Assembly: GCA_030447275.1 (NCBI GenBank)
Contig: JAUJPF010000005.1
Coordinates: 62,001 to 126,000, forward strand
Direction of reading: 5' to 3'
DNA: 64,000 nucleotides
DNA from: Solirubrobacteraceae bacterium
GTDB lineage: Bacteria > Actinomycetota > Thermoleophilia > Solirubrobacterales > Solirubrobacteraceae
Below, piece after piece: positions 53,726 to 63,784 of this stretch. The notes beneath the pieces were generated by a model, which was not told the DNA's origin, made no database searches, and was given only the letters and a program-made list of their open reading frames with translations. A program made the position numbers and the translations under genes. Positions within the stretch are counted from its first letter, which is position 1; each line of letters starts with the position of its first letter.

Positions 53726-55251
53726 GGCGCAGCTCCGCATCCATCGTCGCGAACCCGATCCTCGTCGGGGCGGTCACCGCGCTCGTCGTGGTGGTCGCGG
53801 TCTTCCTGGCCTACAACGCGAACAAGGGCCTGCCGTTCGTGCCCTCCCAGACGCTGAAGTTCCGCGTCTCGAACGGCGCGAACCTGCTCGAGGGCAACGA
53901 GGTCCGCGAGGGCGGCGGCCCGCGCATCGGCATCGTCGACAAGATGCGCCCGGTGCGGTTCCCGGACGGGACCGTCGGCGCCGAGGCGACCGTGAAGATC
54001 GACGCCGAGGCCGGCGACATCCCGGTCGACTCGAAGCTCAACCTCCGGCCGCGCTCGGTGCTCGGCCTGAAGTTCGTCGAGCTCACGCGCGGGCAGTCGA
54101 AGAAGACGTTCTCCGACGGCGCGACGATGCCGCAGGACAACGTCACGTACCCGGTCGAGCTCGACGACTTCCACCGCATCTTCAACCGCCCGACGCGCGA
54201 GGCCGTCCAGACCAACCTCGAGGGCTTCGGCAACACGTTCGCCAACCGCGGCTTCTCGCTGAACGAGACGATCGCGGGACTGCCGCGGCTGCTGACCCAC
54301 CTGGAGCCGGTGGCCCGGACGCTCGCCGACGACGACACGAACATCCGCCGGTTCTTCGGCGAGCTGGGCGACGCGGCGCGGATCGTGAGCCCGGTCGCCG
54401 ACCGCTACGCGCACTCGTTCGAGGCGGGGGCGGACACGTTCGAGGCGTGGTCGCGCTACCCGGACCGCCTGCGCAAGACGATCCGCGACAACGCGCCGAC
54501 GATGGAGGTCGGGATCCGCTCGTTCCGCGTCCAGCGCCCGTTCCTGCGCGACACCGCCGCCTTCTCGCGCTCGCTGCGCCGGGCGACCGAGGTCATGCCG
54601 AGCGCGCTGCCGCAGATCAGCGGCGCGCTGCGCACCGGCATCCCCGTCCTGCGCAAGCAGCCGGCCTACAACGAGGATCTGGGCCGGACGCTCACCGCCC
54701 TCGAGGAGCTGATGCGCGACGACAACACGATCTACGCCCTGCGCAGCGTCACGCGGCTCGTCGACATCGTCCACCCGCTCATCCGCTTCGTCGGCCCGTA
54801 CGTCACCGTCTGCAACTACTTCAACTACTCCTTCAGCAACGTCGGCGAGCACCTGACCGAGCCCGACCCGACCGGCGGCTCGCAGCGCACGCTGCTCAAC
54901 CAGGCGTCGCGCACGCGGGACCCGCGCGCTCCCTCGCTCGGCACGATCGGCGCGCGCCAGCCGTCGAACGGCGAGGAGACCACCTCCGGCACGCCGATGA
55001 ACCTGCACTCGAACGTCTACTCCGCGGCGATCGACAACGAGGGCAACGCCGACTGCGAGTCGGGGCAGCGCGGCTACCCGCGCAAGGCGACGCACTACAA
55101 CGACGACCAGAAGCTCGAGATCGCGACGGACCCGCGCTACCCGGGCAACTCGGGGCCGACGTTCACGGGCCGGCCGCGGCTCCCGGAGGGCCAGACCGGC
55201 ACGCGCCTCCCCGAGTCCGGTCCCCGGTTCCCGAAGGAGCTGGACAAGTAG
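53722..55251 (+). CDS. Mce-family protein 3 of 6
   Basis: The 509-residue protein (GTG 53,722, GTGA overlap) has an anchor (PILVGAVTALVVVVAVFLAYNA), a divergent MCE domain (about 40-125; LKFRVSNGANLLEGNEVREGGGPRIGIVDKM) and long helices. A C-terminal region contains paired Cys (VTVCNYFNYSFSNVGEHL, NADCESGQRGYP), as in the C-terminal parts of other actinobacterial Mce proteins. Confidence 0.9.
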   Translation: MRRSSASIVANPILVGAVTALVVVVAVFLAYNANKGLPFVPSQTLKFRVSNGANLLEGNEVREGGGPRIGIVDKMRPVRFPDGTVGAEATVKIDAEAGDIPVDSKLNLRPRSVLGLKFVELTRGQSKKTFSDGATMPQDNVTYPVELDDFHRIFNRPTREAVQTNLEGFGNTFANRGFSLNETIAGLPRLLTHLEPVARTLADDDTNIRRFFGELGDAARIVSPVADRYAHSFEAGADTFEAWSRYPDRLRKTIRDNAPTMEVGIRSFRVQRPFLRDTAAFSRSLRRATEVMPSALPQISGALRTGIPVLRKQPAYNEDLGRTLTALEELMRDDNTIYALRSVTRLVDIVHPLIRFVGPYVTVCNYFNYSFSNVGEHLTEPDPTGGSQRTLLNQASRTRDPRAPSLGTIGARQPSNGEETTSGTPMNLHSNVYSAAIDNEGNADCESGQRGYPRKATHYNDDQKLEIATDPRYPGNSGPTFTGRPRLPEGQTGTRLPESGPRFPKELDK

Positions 55252-56775
55252 ATGCGCAAGGTCTACAGCAAGAGGAGCAACGCGCTGTACGGGCTGGTGG
55301 CCCTGACGATCGTCGCCGTCGCGGTGTTCTTCGGCTTCACGAAGACCAACCCGTTCGCGAACCCGTACCAGATCAAGGCCGCGTTCAAGAACGTCAACGA
55401 CCTCAAGCCGCGCTCGCCCGTGCGCATCGCCGGCGTCAACGTCGGCAAGGTGAAGAAGGTCGAGCCGATCAAGGGCGGCTCGGGCGCGGTCGTCACGATG
55501 GAGATCAAGAAGGAGGGGCTGCCGATCCACGCCGACGCCAAGGCGAAGGTGCGACCGCGGATCTTCCTCGAGGGCAACTACTTCGTCGACATCAACCCCG
55601 GCTCGCCCAGCGCGCCGGCGATGGCCAAGGGCGAGACGATCCCGGTGCAGCAGACCGCGGCGCCGGTCCAGTTCGGTCAGTTCCTCGAGATGCTCCAGAG
55701 CGATACGCGCGAGGACCTGCGCACGGTGTTCCGCGAGTACGGCAAGGCCGTCCAGGAGGGCGGCCGCGGCTTCAACCGGTCGATCAAGTACTGGGAGCCC
55801 GCGTTCAAGAACTCGGCGATCGCCAACGACGCGCTCCGGGGGATCGAGGAGCACGACCTCTCCAACTACCTGCGCGGGGCGCGCAGGGTCGCCGAGGGGC
55901 TCGACCGCGACCCCGAGGCGCTGAAGGGGCTCATCACCGGCCTCGCCGAGACCGCGAGCGCGTTCGCCGACGAGCAGCAGAACCTGTCCGAGACGATCCA
56001 CGAGCTGCCGACGACGCTGCGCGCCGGCCGCCGCGCCTTCGCCGCGCTGCGGACCGCGTTCCCGCCCGTCCGCCGGCTGGCCGCGGACATGCTGCCGACG
56101 GTCCGCGAGTCCGGCCCCGCGCTCGACGCGCAGCTCCCGCTCGTCCGCCAGCTCCGCAAGCTCGTGAGCCCTGACGAGCTCCAGGGGCTCGTCAAGGACC
56201 TCGAGCCGACGGTTCCCGCGCTCGCCCGCCTCAACCGCGAGGCCGTCCCGCTCCAGGAGGAGACGCGGCTCGCCGGCAGCTGCAACAACAACGTGCTGCA
56301 CGAGTGGAACGAGACCGAGGTGCCCGACCCGAACTTCCCGGCCCAGGGCAAGATCTACCAGGAGACGTCCAAGCAGTTCGTCGGCCTCGGGGCGGAGAGC
56401 CGCAGCTTCGACGCCAACGGCCAGTACGTCCGCTCGTACGCGCAGACCGCGAACTACGCGTCGGCGCTCGGCGACGGCCGCTTCTTCTTCACCGACCTGC
56501 CGGTCCAGGGCGTCAATCCCCCGGCGGCCAAGCAGCCCCCCTACCGCGCCGACGTCCCGTGCGAGACGCAGGAGCCGCCCGACATGCGCAGCAAGGCCCA
56601 GGCGCCGCCGCGGCAGGTCAAGATCAACCAGCACGCACCGGGCGCCGACGAACGCCGCGCGCGCGTGCAGAAGGCGCTGATGGAGTGGATGGGCACCCAG
56701 CTCGAGGCGACCGGCCTCGACCGGCGCTACACGCTGTCGGACACGCCGCTCAAGGCTTCGGAGATCGGCGGCTGA
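55252..56775 (+). CDS. Mce-family protein 4 of 6
   Basis: The 507-residue protein begins right after the previous stop (TAGATG). Anchor: ALYGLVALTIVAVAVFFGF. MCE domain about 40-122: IKAAFKNVNDLKPRSPVRIAGVNVGKVKKVEPI. A later region has CNNNVLHEWNETEVPD. It ends in a charged helical tail. Its stop shares a base with the next ATG (TGATG). Confidence 0.9.
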   Translation: MRKVYSKRSNALYGLVALTIVAVAVFFGFTKTNPFANPYQIKAAFKNVNDLKPRSPVRIAGVNVGKVKKVEPIKGGSGAVVTMEIKKEGLPIHADAKAKVRPRIFLEGNYFVDINPGSPSAPAMAKGETIPVQQTAAPVQFGQFLEMLQSDTREDLRTVFREYGKAVQEGGRGFNRSIKYWEPAFKNSAIANDALRGIEEHDLSNYLRGARRVAEGLDRDPEALKGLITGLAETASAFADEQQNLSETIHELPTTLRAGRRAFAALRTAFPPVRRLAADMLPTVRESGPALDAQLPLVRQLRKLVSPDELQGLVKDLEPTVPALARLNREAVPLQEETRLAGSCNNNVLHEWNETEVPDPNFPAQGKIYQETSKQFVGLGAESRSFDANGQYVRSYAQTANYASALGDGRFFFTDLPVQGVNPPAAKQPPYRADVPCETQEPPDMRSKAQAPPRQVKINQHAPGADERRARVQKALMEWMGTQLEATGLDRRYTLSDTPLKASEIGG

Positions 56776-58283
56776 TGAAGCGCGCGATCCGCACCCACCT
56801 CCAAGACTTCGTCGCGATCATCGCGCTCACCTCGGTCGCGCTGTCCGTCGGGTACTACATCCTCCAGAACCAGCGCCTGCGCCTGCCGTTCATCGAGGAG
56901 AAGCCGTTCACCCTCAAGGCCGAGATGTCGACCGCGCAGGCGGTCACGCCGGGCCAGGGCCAGACGGTCCGCATCGCCGGCATCCGCATCGGCGACATCG
57001 CGAAGACCGAGCTGAAGGAGGGGCGCGCGATCGTCACCCTCCACCTCGACCAGGAGTACAAGGACGTCGTCCGCGACGACGCGCACGCGCTGCTGCGACC
57101 GCGGACCGGGCTCAAGGACATGTTCCTCGAGCTCGACCCGGGCGACCGCGACCGGCCGCTGATGAAGCAGGGGGACATGATCCCCGTCTCCAACACGCTG
57201 CCGGACGTCAACCCCGACGAGATCCTCGGCCAGCTCGACGTCGACACGCGCGACTACATCCGCCTGCTGCTCAACGGCGCCGGCGAGGGCCTCAAGGACA
57301 ACGGCAGGAACCTCGGCGAGGTCCTGCGGCGCTTCGAGCCCACGTACCGCGACCTCGCGGCGGTGCAGACCGAGGTGGTCAAGCGGCGGGTCGAGCTGCG
57401 GCGGCTGATCAACTCGCTGGCCAAGCTCAACACCACGCTCGGGCGCAAGGACGACGACCTGGCGCAGCTCGTCCAGGGCGCCAACCGCGTCTTCCGCGCG
57501 ATCGCCTCGGAGCGCCAGAACGTCTCCGCATCGGTGCGCGAGCTGCCGCCGACGCTGAAGCAGGCGACGACCACGCTGCGCAAGGTCGAGGAGCTGGCCG
57601 GCGTCCTCGGGCCCGCCGCCACGGAGTTCCGCCCGGCGGTCGTCGCGCTGCGCGAGGCCAACCGGCGCACGCGCCCGTTCGCGCTCGAGATCGCGCCGCG
57701 CATCCGCGACGACATCCGGCCGTTCGTCCGCGAGGCCCGCCCGCTCGTGCGCGACCTGGCGCCGGCGGCGAAGGGGCTCGCCGACGGCTCGCCCGGGCTG
57801 CGTCGCACGTTCCGCGGGATCAACCAGTTCTACAACCTGATCGCCTTCAACCCGAACGGCCGCGAGGGCCCCGGCGCACGCGACCGCGAGGAGGGCTACC
57901 TCTTCCACACCGGGTGGCTCGTGCACCAGGTCAACAACCTGTTCCGGACGCAGGACGCGCACGGCCCGGGCCGCCCCGTCACCTACGGCGGCACGTGCGC
58001 GATCATCGAGAACACGCTCGGCGCCAACGAGCAGCTCGAGGCGCTGTTCGGGCTGACCGGCGCCCTCACCGACCCGCTCGTGTGCGGCAACGCCGAGGGC
58101 ACCGGCGGCCTCGCCGGGCTGCTCGAGCAGATCCCGATCACCGGCCAGCTGCCGCCGCTGCCGAAGACCGCGGAGGGCAAGGCGCTCGCGCGCAAGACCC
58201 ACCAGTACCGGCGCACGCACGAGGGCACCGACCCGCCGTGGATCGTGAAGGCGCGCAAGCGCGCCGCGGAGGCGAGGCGCTAG
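56775..58283 (+). CDS. Mce-family protein 5 of 6
   Basis: This 502-residue member has anchor DFVAIIALTSVALSVGYYIL, MCE domain (about 45-128; LKAEMSTAQAVTPGQGQTVRIAGIRIGDIAKTEL) and helices, then GTCAIIENTLGANEQLEALFG and a basic C-terminus. No lipobox is seen, unlike the MceE lipoproteins of mycobacteria. Start overlaps the previous stop (TGATG). Confidence 0.9.
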   Translation: MKRAIRTHLQDFVAIIALTSVALSVGYYILQNQRLRLPFIEEKPFTLKAEMSTAQAVTPGQGQTVRIAGIRIGDIAKTELKEGRAIVTLHLDQEYKDVVRDDAHALLRPRTGLKDMFLELDPGDRDRPLMKQGDMIPVSNTLPDVNPDEILGQLDVDTRDYIRLLLNGAGEGLKDNGRNLGEVLRRFEPTYRDLAAVQTEVVKRRVELRRLINSLAKLNTTLGRKDDDLAQLVQGANRVFRAIASERQNVSASVRELPPTLKQATTTLRKVEELAGVLGPAATEFRPAVVALREANRRTRPFALEIAPRIRDDIRPFVREARPLVRDLAPAAKGLADGSPGLRRTFRGINQFYNLIAFNPNGREGPGARDREEGYLFHTGWLVHQVNNLFRTQDAHGPGRPVTYGGTCAIIENTLGANEQLEALFGLTGALTDPLVCGNAEGTGGLAGLLEQIPITGQLPPLPKTAEGKALARKTHQYRRTHEGTDPPWIVKARKRAAEARR

Positions 58284-59726
58284 ATGCAGAAGCAGGCTCC
58301 GACCCTGGGCCGGCTCGCCACGATGGTGTTCTTCGCGCTGTCGTGCTTCGGGCTGCTGATGTTCCTGTGGCTGGCCTTCGGCGGGCCGACCCCGCTCAAG
58401 CCGAAGGGCTACCAGTTCAAGATCGCGTTCGCCGAGGTCTCGCAGCTCGCCACGCAGTCCGACGTCCGCGTCGCCGGGGTCGAGATCGGCAAGGTCGTCA
58501 AGGTCGAGCGCAGGGCGTCGGGCACCACGCCGGTCGTCGCGACGCTCGAGATCGACCGCAAGTACGCGCCGATCAGCGCCGAGGCGAAGGCGCAGATCCG
58601 CAACAAGACCATCCTCGGCCAGACCTACGTCGAGCTGACGATGGGCCGCAAGACCGGCGAGCGGATCCCCGACGGCGGCCTGCTCGACCAGCGGCGTGTC
58701 GGCAATCTCGTCACGCTCGACGAGATCCTCAACACGCTCGACCCGTACACCCGCAAGGCGTACCGGACGTGGCAGCAGGGCGTGTCCAAGGCCGTGGACG
58801 GGCGCGGCGACGAGCTCAACGACGCGATCGGGAACCTGCCCGAGTTCGTGGAGTCGGGCGCCGACCTGTTCGAGGTCCTCGACGAGAACAAGCAGGCGCT
58901 GGGCGCGCTGGTCAAGAACACCGGCGTCGTCTTCGGCGCGCTGACCGAGCGCGAGCAGCAGCTGCGCCGGCTGATCGAGAACAGCGACACCGTGTTCACC
59001 GCGATCCAGTCCGAGCGGGAGGACTGGGCGCAGGTGTGGAACGTCTTCCCCACCTTCCTGCGCGAGTCGCGCCTGACCTACGCGCGGCTCGAGCGCTTCT
59101 CGCGCGACACGCGCCCGCTCGTCCGCGCGCTGCGGCCGGCGATGGACGACCTGCGCCCGACCCTCATCTCGCTGCGCGACCTCTCCCCCCACCTCAAGCA
59201 GCTCTTCCGGAACCTCGACCCGCTCATCGAGGCGTCGAAGGAGAGCCTGCCGGCGCAGCGCGAGATCTTCGAGGAGCTGCGGCCGCTGTTCGGCGCACTC
59301 GGACCGTGGCTGTCCGAGCTCAACCCGGTGCTCGCGTGGCTGGGCGAGCACCAGCACACGCTCACCGACCTGTTCGCGAACCTCGGCGTGGCCACCAACG
59401 CGCGTACCGGGTCGCGCGACCCGCAGGCCACCGGCCACTACCTGCGCCAGTTCGGCCCCAGCGGTGCCGAGACCGCCGCCGTGTTCCCCAACCGGCTCGA
59501 GAGCAACCGCGGCAACGACTACATCAACCCGCTGTCGCTCGTCGGCCCCGAGATCGCGAACCAGGGGATCATCGATTCGTTCGACTGCAAGAACACGTCG
59601 GCGGGCGAGGGCGACAAGCCCGACAGGGAGAGCAGCCCCCCGTGCTTCACCCAGCCGCCGAACGAGTTCCAGGGCACGCTGCGCAAGTTCCCGCACGTCG
59701 AGCGTGAGGACTACTCCGGGCGCTGA
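58284..59726 (+). CDS. Mce-family protein 6 of 6
   Basis: The 480-residue protein has anchor LATMVFFALSCFGLLMFLWLAF, MCE domain (about 42-125; FKIAFAEVSQLATQSDVRVAGVEIGKVVKV) and a long helical part. The tail has DSFDCKNTSAG and SSPPCFTQPP Cys pairs. It begins at TAGATG with the previous gene and its own stop overlaps the GroES-like start. Confidence 0.9.
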   Translation: MQKQAPTLGRLATMVFFALSCFGLLMFLWLAFGGPTPLKPKGYQFKIAFAEVSQLATQSDVRVAGVEIGKVVKVERRASGTTPVVATLEIDRKYAPISAEAKAQIRNKTILGQTYVELTMGRKTGERIPDGGLLDQRRVGNLVTLDEILNTLDPYTRKAYRTWQQGVSKAVDGRGDELNDAIGNLPEFVESGADLFEVLDENKQALGALVKNTGVVFGALTEREQQLRRLIENSDTVFTAIQSEREDWAQVWNVFPTFLRESRLTYARLERFSRDTRPLVRALRPAMDDLRPTLISLRDLSPHLKQLFRNLDPLIEASKESLPAQREIFEELRPLFGALGPWLSELNPVLAWLGEHQHTLTDLFANLGVATNARTGSRDPQATGHYLRQFGPSGAETAAVFPNRLESNRGNDYINPLSLVGPEIANQGIIDSFDCKNTSAGEGDKPDRESSPPCFTQPPNEFQGTLRKFPHVEREDYSGR

Positions 59727-60031
59727 TGCCCGACGCGCTGCGCCCGCTCTTCGACCAGGTCGTCATCAAGGAGCTAGAGCCGGACCGGATGCGCAAGTCC
59801 GGCCTGCTCGTGCCGCAGGGCACGCACGACCTGCCGCCCAACGAGGGGATCGTGCTGGCCGTCGGCGTCGGCCCGCCGGAGCTGCCCGACTTCCGGATGC
59901 CGGTCGGCCCCGGCGATCACGTCGTGTTCCCCCGCTCGGCCGGCGTGTGGGTCGAGGTCGACGACGAGCGCCTGCTCGTCTGCCGCGTGCGCGAGCTGCT
60001 CGGCGTGATCGAGTCGGTGCCGGGCGACTAG
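59726..60031 (+). CDS. GroES-like (Cpn10) co-chaperonin paralogue
   Basis: The 101-residue product aligns by eye with GroES: LRPLFDQVVIKELEPDRMRKSGLLVPQG, IVLAVGVGPPELP, VGPGDHVVFPRSAGVWVEVDDERLLVCRVRELLGVI. The mobile-loop region is shortened and the usual VVAVG and GGTEVK features are modified. No groEL follows. ATG 59,726 overlaps the last mce stop, so it is made with the Mce proteins. Its partner is unknown; main-genome groES is presumably elsewhere. Confidence 0.82.
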   Translation: MPDALRPLFDQVVIKELEPDRMRKSGLLVPQGTHDLPPNEGIVLAVGVGPPELPDFRMPVGPGDHVVFPRSAGVWVEVDDERLLVCRVRELLGVIESVPGD

Positions 60032-60963
60032 CGCTTCGGCGCGTGCGCGACGTCGCGCTTGAGGAAGCGCGCGGCGACCTTGAACGCCGGGCGCAGCCGC
60101 CGGTCGTCGCCGATCAGCGCCGAGTCCCAGGCCGCGGCGTCGTCGGCGGCCCACTGGTAGAGGTAGACGCGGGTGATCCGCGGCTGGGAGACGGCGAGGT
60201 TGAGGACGTAGCGAGTCGCGCCCGCCGCCTGGCGCAGGAGCTTGCGCATCGGCACGCCGGTGCGCCCCTGCGGGCGCCGGATGACGCCGCCCGTCTCGGT
60301 CAGCCACAGCTCGCCCTTGGTGATGCGCAGCAGCTGGCGCGTGGCGGTCGACTTGCGGCCGTAGGCGTCGCCGTAGTTGTGCATCCCCCACACGCGCGCC
60401 TTCGAGGTGAGCGAGCGCCTGTAGCGCTCGACGTAGCGCGTCATCCCGGGGGTGTCGAGCACGTCGCCCGCGGCGATCGTGCACTTCTGGCACTCGGCGC
60501 GGAGCATGTTGTAGTAGCGCGCGGCCATGTCGGGGCGCTTCCACGTCGGCTGCTTGGGGTGGTTGGGCTCGTTCCAGGCGATGAAGTGGGTGACGTCCCA
60601 GTGCTGCTCGCGGAAGCGCTTGACCGCCCAGCGGAACTCGCTGAGCGTCGGCAGGCGCTTGTGCCCGTCGGCGGCCCAGCTGCGGCCGAAGGCGACGACG
60701 GGCTCGACGCCGAGCAGGCGCGTCTTGTCGAGCCACTCCTGCACCCGCCGCTGGTCGTGCGGGATGCGCTGGACGTCCCACGGCACGACGATCCGCGCGG
60801 TCCTCATGCCGAGCCACCCGAACAGCGGATCGTCGAACATCGACGAGTGCTGCTCCCCGATCCCCAGCAGCACCGGCTCGCCGGGCTTGCGTGCGTCCGC
60901 GGCCGCCGTCGCCGCGGGGGCGAGCACGAGAACGGCGACGATCGCTGCGAGAAAGCGGAGCAT
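60028..60963 (-). CDS. Exported glycoside-hydrolase-like (clan A) protein
   Basis: The 311-residue product has a signal peptide (LRFLAAIVAVLVLAPAATAAADA). The rest is TIM-barrel-like: GIGEQHSSMFDDPLF, FIAWNEPNHPKQPTW (candidate acid/base Glu) and ELWLTETGGVI (candidate nucleophile Glu) in the GH5/GH39-type order. Substrate unknown. It converges on the GroES-like gene with a four-base overlap. Confidence 0.75.
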   Translation of the reverse strand: MLRFLAAIVAVLVLAPAATAAADARKPGEPVLLGIGEQHSSMFDDPLFGWLGMRTARIVVPWDVQRIPHDQRRVQEWLDKTRLLGVEPVVAFGRSWAADGHKRLPTLSEFRWAVKRFREQHWDVTHFIAWNEPNHPKQPTWKRPDMAARYYNMLRAECQKCTIAAGDVLDTPGMTRYVERYRRSLTSKARVWGMHNYGDAYGRKSTATRQLLRITKGELWLTETGGVIRRPQGRTGVPMRKLLRQAAGATRYVLNLAVSQPRITRVYLYQWAADDAAAWDSALIGDDRRLRPAFKVAARFLKRDVAHAPKR

Positions 60964-60992
60964 CGGCCCGCGCAGCTTAGACGCGGCGCCCG

Positions 60993-61598
60993 TCAGCCTC
61001 GCGCCAGGCGGGTGAACGAGCCGATCGCGGTGCCGAGCCGGCGCTCGTAGCGCAAGCCCGCCGCCTCGGCGCGGCGGCGCAGCGTCGCCGGCGAGACCCA
61101 GTGCGGGTCGCCGAGCAGCTCGCCGACGACGACGCGGCCTCCGGGCCGGACGACGCGGTGCAGCTCGCGCAGCGCCGCGTCCTGGTCGGGGATCTCGCCG
61201 AGGACGAGCACGAGGTAGGCCGCGTCCATGCTCGCGTCCTCGTACGGCATCCGCGTCGCGTCGGCCTGGGTGGCGACGATGCCGGCGACGTCCTGCTCCG
61301 CGGCGCGCTGCAGGGTGTGGTCGAGCATCTCGCGCTGGAGGTCGAGGAGCTCGAGCGTGCCGCCGGGCGCGAGCCAGCGCGCGACGGGCAGCGCGTAGTA
61401 GCCGGTCCCCGGGCCGACCTCGAGGATGCGCTCGCCCGGCTGCGGGTCGAGCGCCTCGCGCAGCCGTGCGCGGGTGATGAGCGGGTGCGGCGCCTCGACC
61501 CAGAAGCGCTGGCCGTACGGGCACGCGGACGGGTTGCGCCGCCACCACAGCGCGGCGGCGGCCACCACGGCGAGGGCGAGCAGCAGGAGGCGCCTCAT
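60993..61598 (-). CDS. SAM-dependent methyltransferase with N-terminal membrane segment
   Basis: This 201-residue class I methyltransferase has a short hydrophobic N-terminus ([16 protein letters not shown]), the SAM-binding [19 protein letters not shown], and the later [29 protein letters not shown] motif seen in UbiE-like enzymes. It may be membrane-attached and act on a lipid or quinone. The ATG at 61,598 overlaps the TetR stop, so the two are coupled. Confidence 0.85.
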   Translation of the reverse strand: MRRLLLLALAVVAAAALWWRRNPSACPYGQRFWVEAPHPLITRARLREALDPQPGERILEVGPGTGYYALPVARWLAPGGTLELLDLQREMLDHTLQRAAEQDVAGIVATQADATRMPYEDASMDAAYLVLVLGEIPDQDAALRELHRVVRPGGRVVVGELLGDPHWVSPATLRRRAEAAGLRYERRLGTAIGSFTRLARG

Positions 61599-62155
61599 GC
61601 CGCCGCTCCGTCGAGCGCGACGTCGACGAGCGCCTGCGTGGCGCGCTCGGGCGGCCAGCCGTGGCCGGAGCGCAGGTGCAGGTAGGTCCAGCCGACGAGG
61701 TTGAAGAGGACGGTCGCGCGCTCCTCGGGCGGGCCCGCGTCGCGCAGCGTCCCGTCGCGCACCCCGTCCCCGACGATCCGTGCGAGCGGCTCGACGAAGA
61801 AGCTCCTGGTCATCCTCTCCTCTCCCTCCTCGTGGAAGACGTCGTCGCGCCGCGTCCCGAGCGCCTCGAGCAGCGGGCGGTGCTCCTCGGCGGAGCGGCA
61901 GAGCGCGTGCAGCGCCTCGGTGAGGCGCTCGCGTCCGGTGCCGCGCGAGGTCAGCGCGGGCCACAGCGCCGCGCGGTAGCGGTCGAGCGCGCGCTCGGCC
62001 AGGCCGCCGAGCAGCGCCTCCTTCGACACGCCGCGGCGGTGGAGCGTCACCCGGCTGACCCCCGCCTCCTGCGCGATCCGCTCGAGCGTCGCCCGCTCGT
62101 AGCCGTCGCGGGCGAAGACCCGCGCCGCCGCCTCGATGACCTCCACCTCGCTCAT
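61595..62155 (-). CDS. TetR-family regulator
   Basis: The 186-residue regulator begins (ATG 62,155) with [44 protein letters not shown], a TetR HTH; the ligand-binding half is helical. It diverges from the aldo/keto reductase at 62,210, so it probably represses that gene and its own coupled methyltransferase. The intergenic AACG/CGTT arms near 62,175-62,191 are a possible operator. Confidence 0.9.
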   Translation of the reverse strand: MSEVEVIEAAARVFARDGYERATLERIAQEAGVSRVTLHRRGVSKEALLGGLAERALDRYRAALWPALTSRGTGRERLTEALHALCRSAEEHRPLLEALGTRRDDVFHEEGEERMTRSFFVEPLARIVGDGVRDGTLRDAGPPEERATVLFNLVGWTYLHLRSGHGWPPERATQALVDVALDGAAA

Positions 62156-62174
62156 GCAACAGCAGCGTATCGCA

Positions 62175-62191
62175 AACGAAACGCTCGCGTT
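62175..62191. promoter_or_regulatory. Possible TetR operator
   Basis: AACGAAACGCTCGCGTT has four-base inverted ends (AACG/CGTT) and partial inner symmetry. It sits in the 54-base gap between divergent TetR and aldo/keto reductase starts. Symmetry is imperfect. Confidence 0.3.
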
Positions 62192-62209
62192 GCATGCCAT
62201 GCTGAGGCG

Positions 62210-63199
62210 ATGAACGCGCGCACGCTGGGATCGCAGGGGCTCACCGTCTCCGAGCAGGGGCTCGGCTGCATGGGGATGTCGGAGTTCTACGGCTCGACCG
62301 ACGAGGGCGAGGCGATCGCGACGATCCAGCGCGCGCTCGAGCTCGGCGTGACGTTCCTCGACAGCGCCGACATGTACGGGCCGTTCGTCAACGAGCAGCT
62401 CGTCGGCAAGGCCATCGCCGGGCGGCGCGACGAGGCCGTCGTCGCCACGAAGTTCGGCAACGTCCGCGGGCAGGACGGCTCGTTCGGCGGCGTCCGCGGC
62501 GACGCGGAATACGTCCGCCAGGCGTGCGACGACTCCCTCAGGCGCCTCGGCATCGACACCATCGACCTCTACTACCAGCACCGCGTCGACCCGCAGGTCC
62601 CGATCGAGGAGACCGTCGGGGCCATGGCCGAGCTGGTCGAGGCGGGCAAGGTGCGGTACCTGGGCCTGTCGGAGGCCGCGCCCGAGACCATCCGCCGCGC
62701 CCACGCGGTCCACCCGATCAGCGCGCTCCAGACCGAGTACTCGCTGTGGGAGCGCGGCGTCGAGCAGGAGATCCTCCCCACGGTCCGCGAGCTGGGCATC
62801 GGCTTCGTCGCCTACTCGCCGCTCGGCCGCGGCTTCCTCACCGGCGCGATCCGCTCGCAGGACGACCTCGAGGAGAGCGACGCCCGCCGGCAGCGGTTCC
62901 CGCGCTTTGAGCACGCGAACCTCGAGCGCAACCTGGCGCTCGTCGAGCGGCTGGAGGAGATCGCAGGGCGGGTCGGCTGCACGCCGGGCCAGCTCGCGCT
63001 CGCGTGGGTGTCGAGCCGCGGCGACGACGTCGTCCCGATCCCGGGCACGAAGCGGCGCGGGCGCGTCGAGGAGAACGCCGGCGCCGCCGGCGTCCGCCTC
63101 GACGAGGCGACGCTGCGCGAGCTGGACGAGGCGTTCCCGTTCGGCGCCGCGAGCGGCGACCGCTACGCCGAGCAGGGTCTGCGCAGCGTCAACCGCTAG
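62210..63199 (+). CDS. Aldo/keto reductase
   Basis: The 329-residue NADPH-dependent carbonyl reductase has the tetrad in FLDSADMYG (Asp, Tyr), VATKFG (Lys) and YYQHRVD (His). NADP-site motifs are [10 protein letters not shown] and [17 protein letters not shown]. The start [12 protein letters not shown] is typical of the YajO/AKR13 type. Start ATG 62,210. It probably detoxifies aldehydes or ketones under TetR control. It converges on the next gene with 11 bases overlap. Confidence 0.93.
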   Translation: MNARTLGSQGLTVSEQGLGCMGMSEFYGSTDEGEAIATIQRALELGVTFLDSADMYGPFVNEQLVGKAIAGRRDEAVVATKFGNVRGQDGSFGGVRGDAEYVRQACDDSLRRLGIDTIDLYYQHRVDPQVPIEETVGAMAELVEAGKVRYLGLSEAAPETIRRAHAVHPISALQTEYSLWERGVEQEILPTVRELGIGFVAYSPLGRGFLTGAIRSQDDLEESDARRQRFPRFEHANLERNLALVERLEEIAGRVGCTPGQLALAWVSSRGDDVVPIPGTKRRGRVEENAGAAGVRLDEATLRELDEAFPFGAASGDRYAEQGLRSVNR

Positions 63200-63784
63200 G
63201 CGGGCGACGCGTCCGGCCAGAGTGTCCCGAGCGCACGCTCGATGTCGCCGGCGATCTCGGGGACAGGTCGAGGAGTTGATGGCTAGCGCGCCACACCCGG
63301 CGCGCCGGCTCCTCGTCATCAACCTGCGTGTACCGGTGCTGAAAGAGCTGTCGCACGTCCGTGGTCGGCCGAAGCTCAGCCGGTCGTTCCGCGGCCATCC
63401 AGCTCAGCAGGACGTGGCGCTGCCAGCGGTTGGGCGCCTGACCGTCTCGGGGCCGCTCGGTGAGCAAGCCGAGATCGACAGCCTCTGCGATCCACCGGTT
63501 CGCATCGTCGGGGCCGCGCGGCGGCGCCGGCGTCAGCCCTCGGGCGTGCGCCTCCCGCTCGATCACGTCGAAGATCTCGTCCTGCCAGGCGTTGACGATC
63601 CGCTCGAACTGGCGCTCGACACGGCGATCTCGTTGTCGGCGGCACGAGCCGCCACCCACCGGCCCGCCCACGCGTCCTCGTCCGCGAACCCGCCGAGCGC
63701 CGCACGGAGCCCTCGGCGGTATCCCGCGACGGCGCTGACCGCTCGCAGGACCTTCTGACGGTGGACCTCGCTGGCCGAGATCAC
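63189..63784 (-). CDS. Unrecognised protein, one frameshift
   Basis: From GTG 63,784 the reading is [39 protein letters not shown]. Near 63,640 it must shift to continue as [30 protein letters not shown], then [23 protein letters not shown] and a stop at 63,189. Repair gives about 198 residues. GTG overlaps the preceding stop (TGA). It is helical with no signal peptide. No family is recognised. Confidence 0.5.

Noticed and set aside
53323-56634. Very long minus-strand reading frame (over 1,100 codons) opposite the mce genes
   Set aside because: It is antisense to clear Mce coding sequence, shows repetitive Arg/Glu/Leu composition and has no domain motifs; it is a byproduct of high-GC codon use.
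56727-59696. Nearly 1,000-codon minus-strand frame opposite mce genes 5 and 6
   Set aside because: Same cause: open only because of third-position GC bias on the coding strand.
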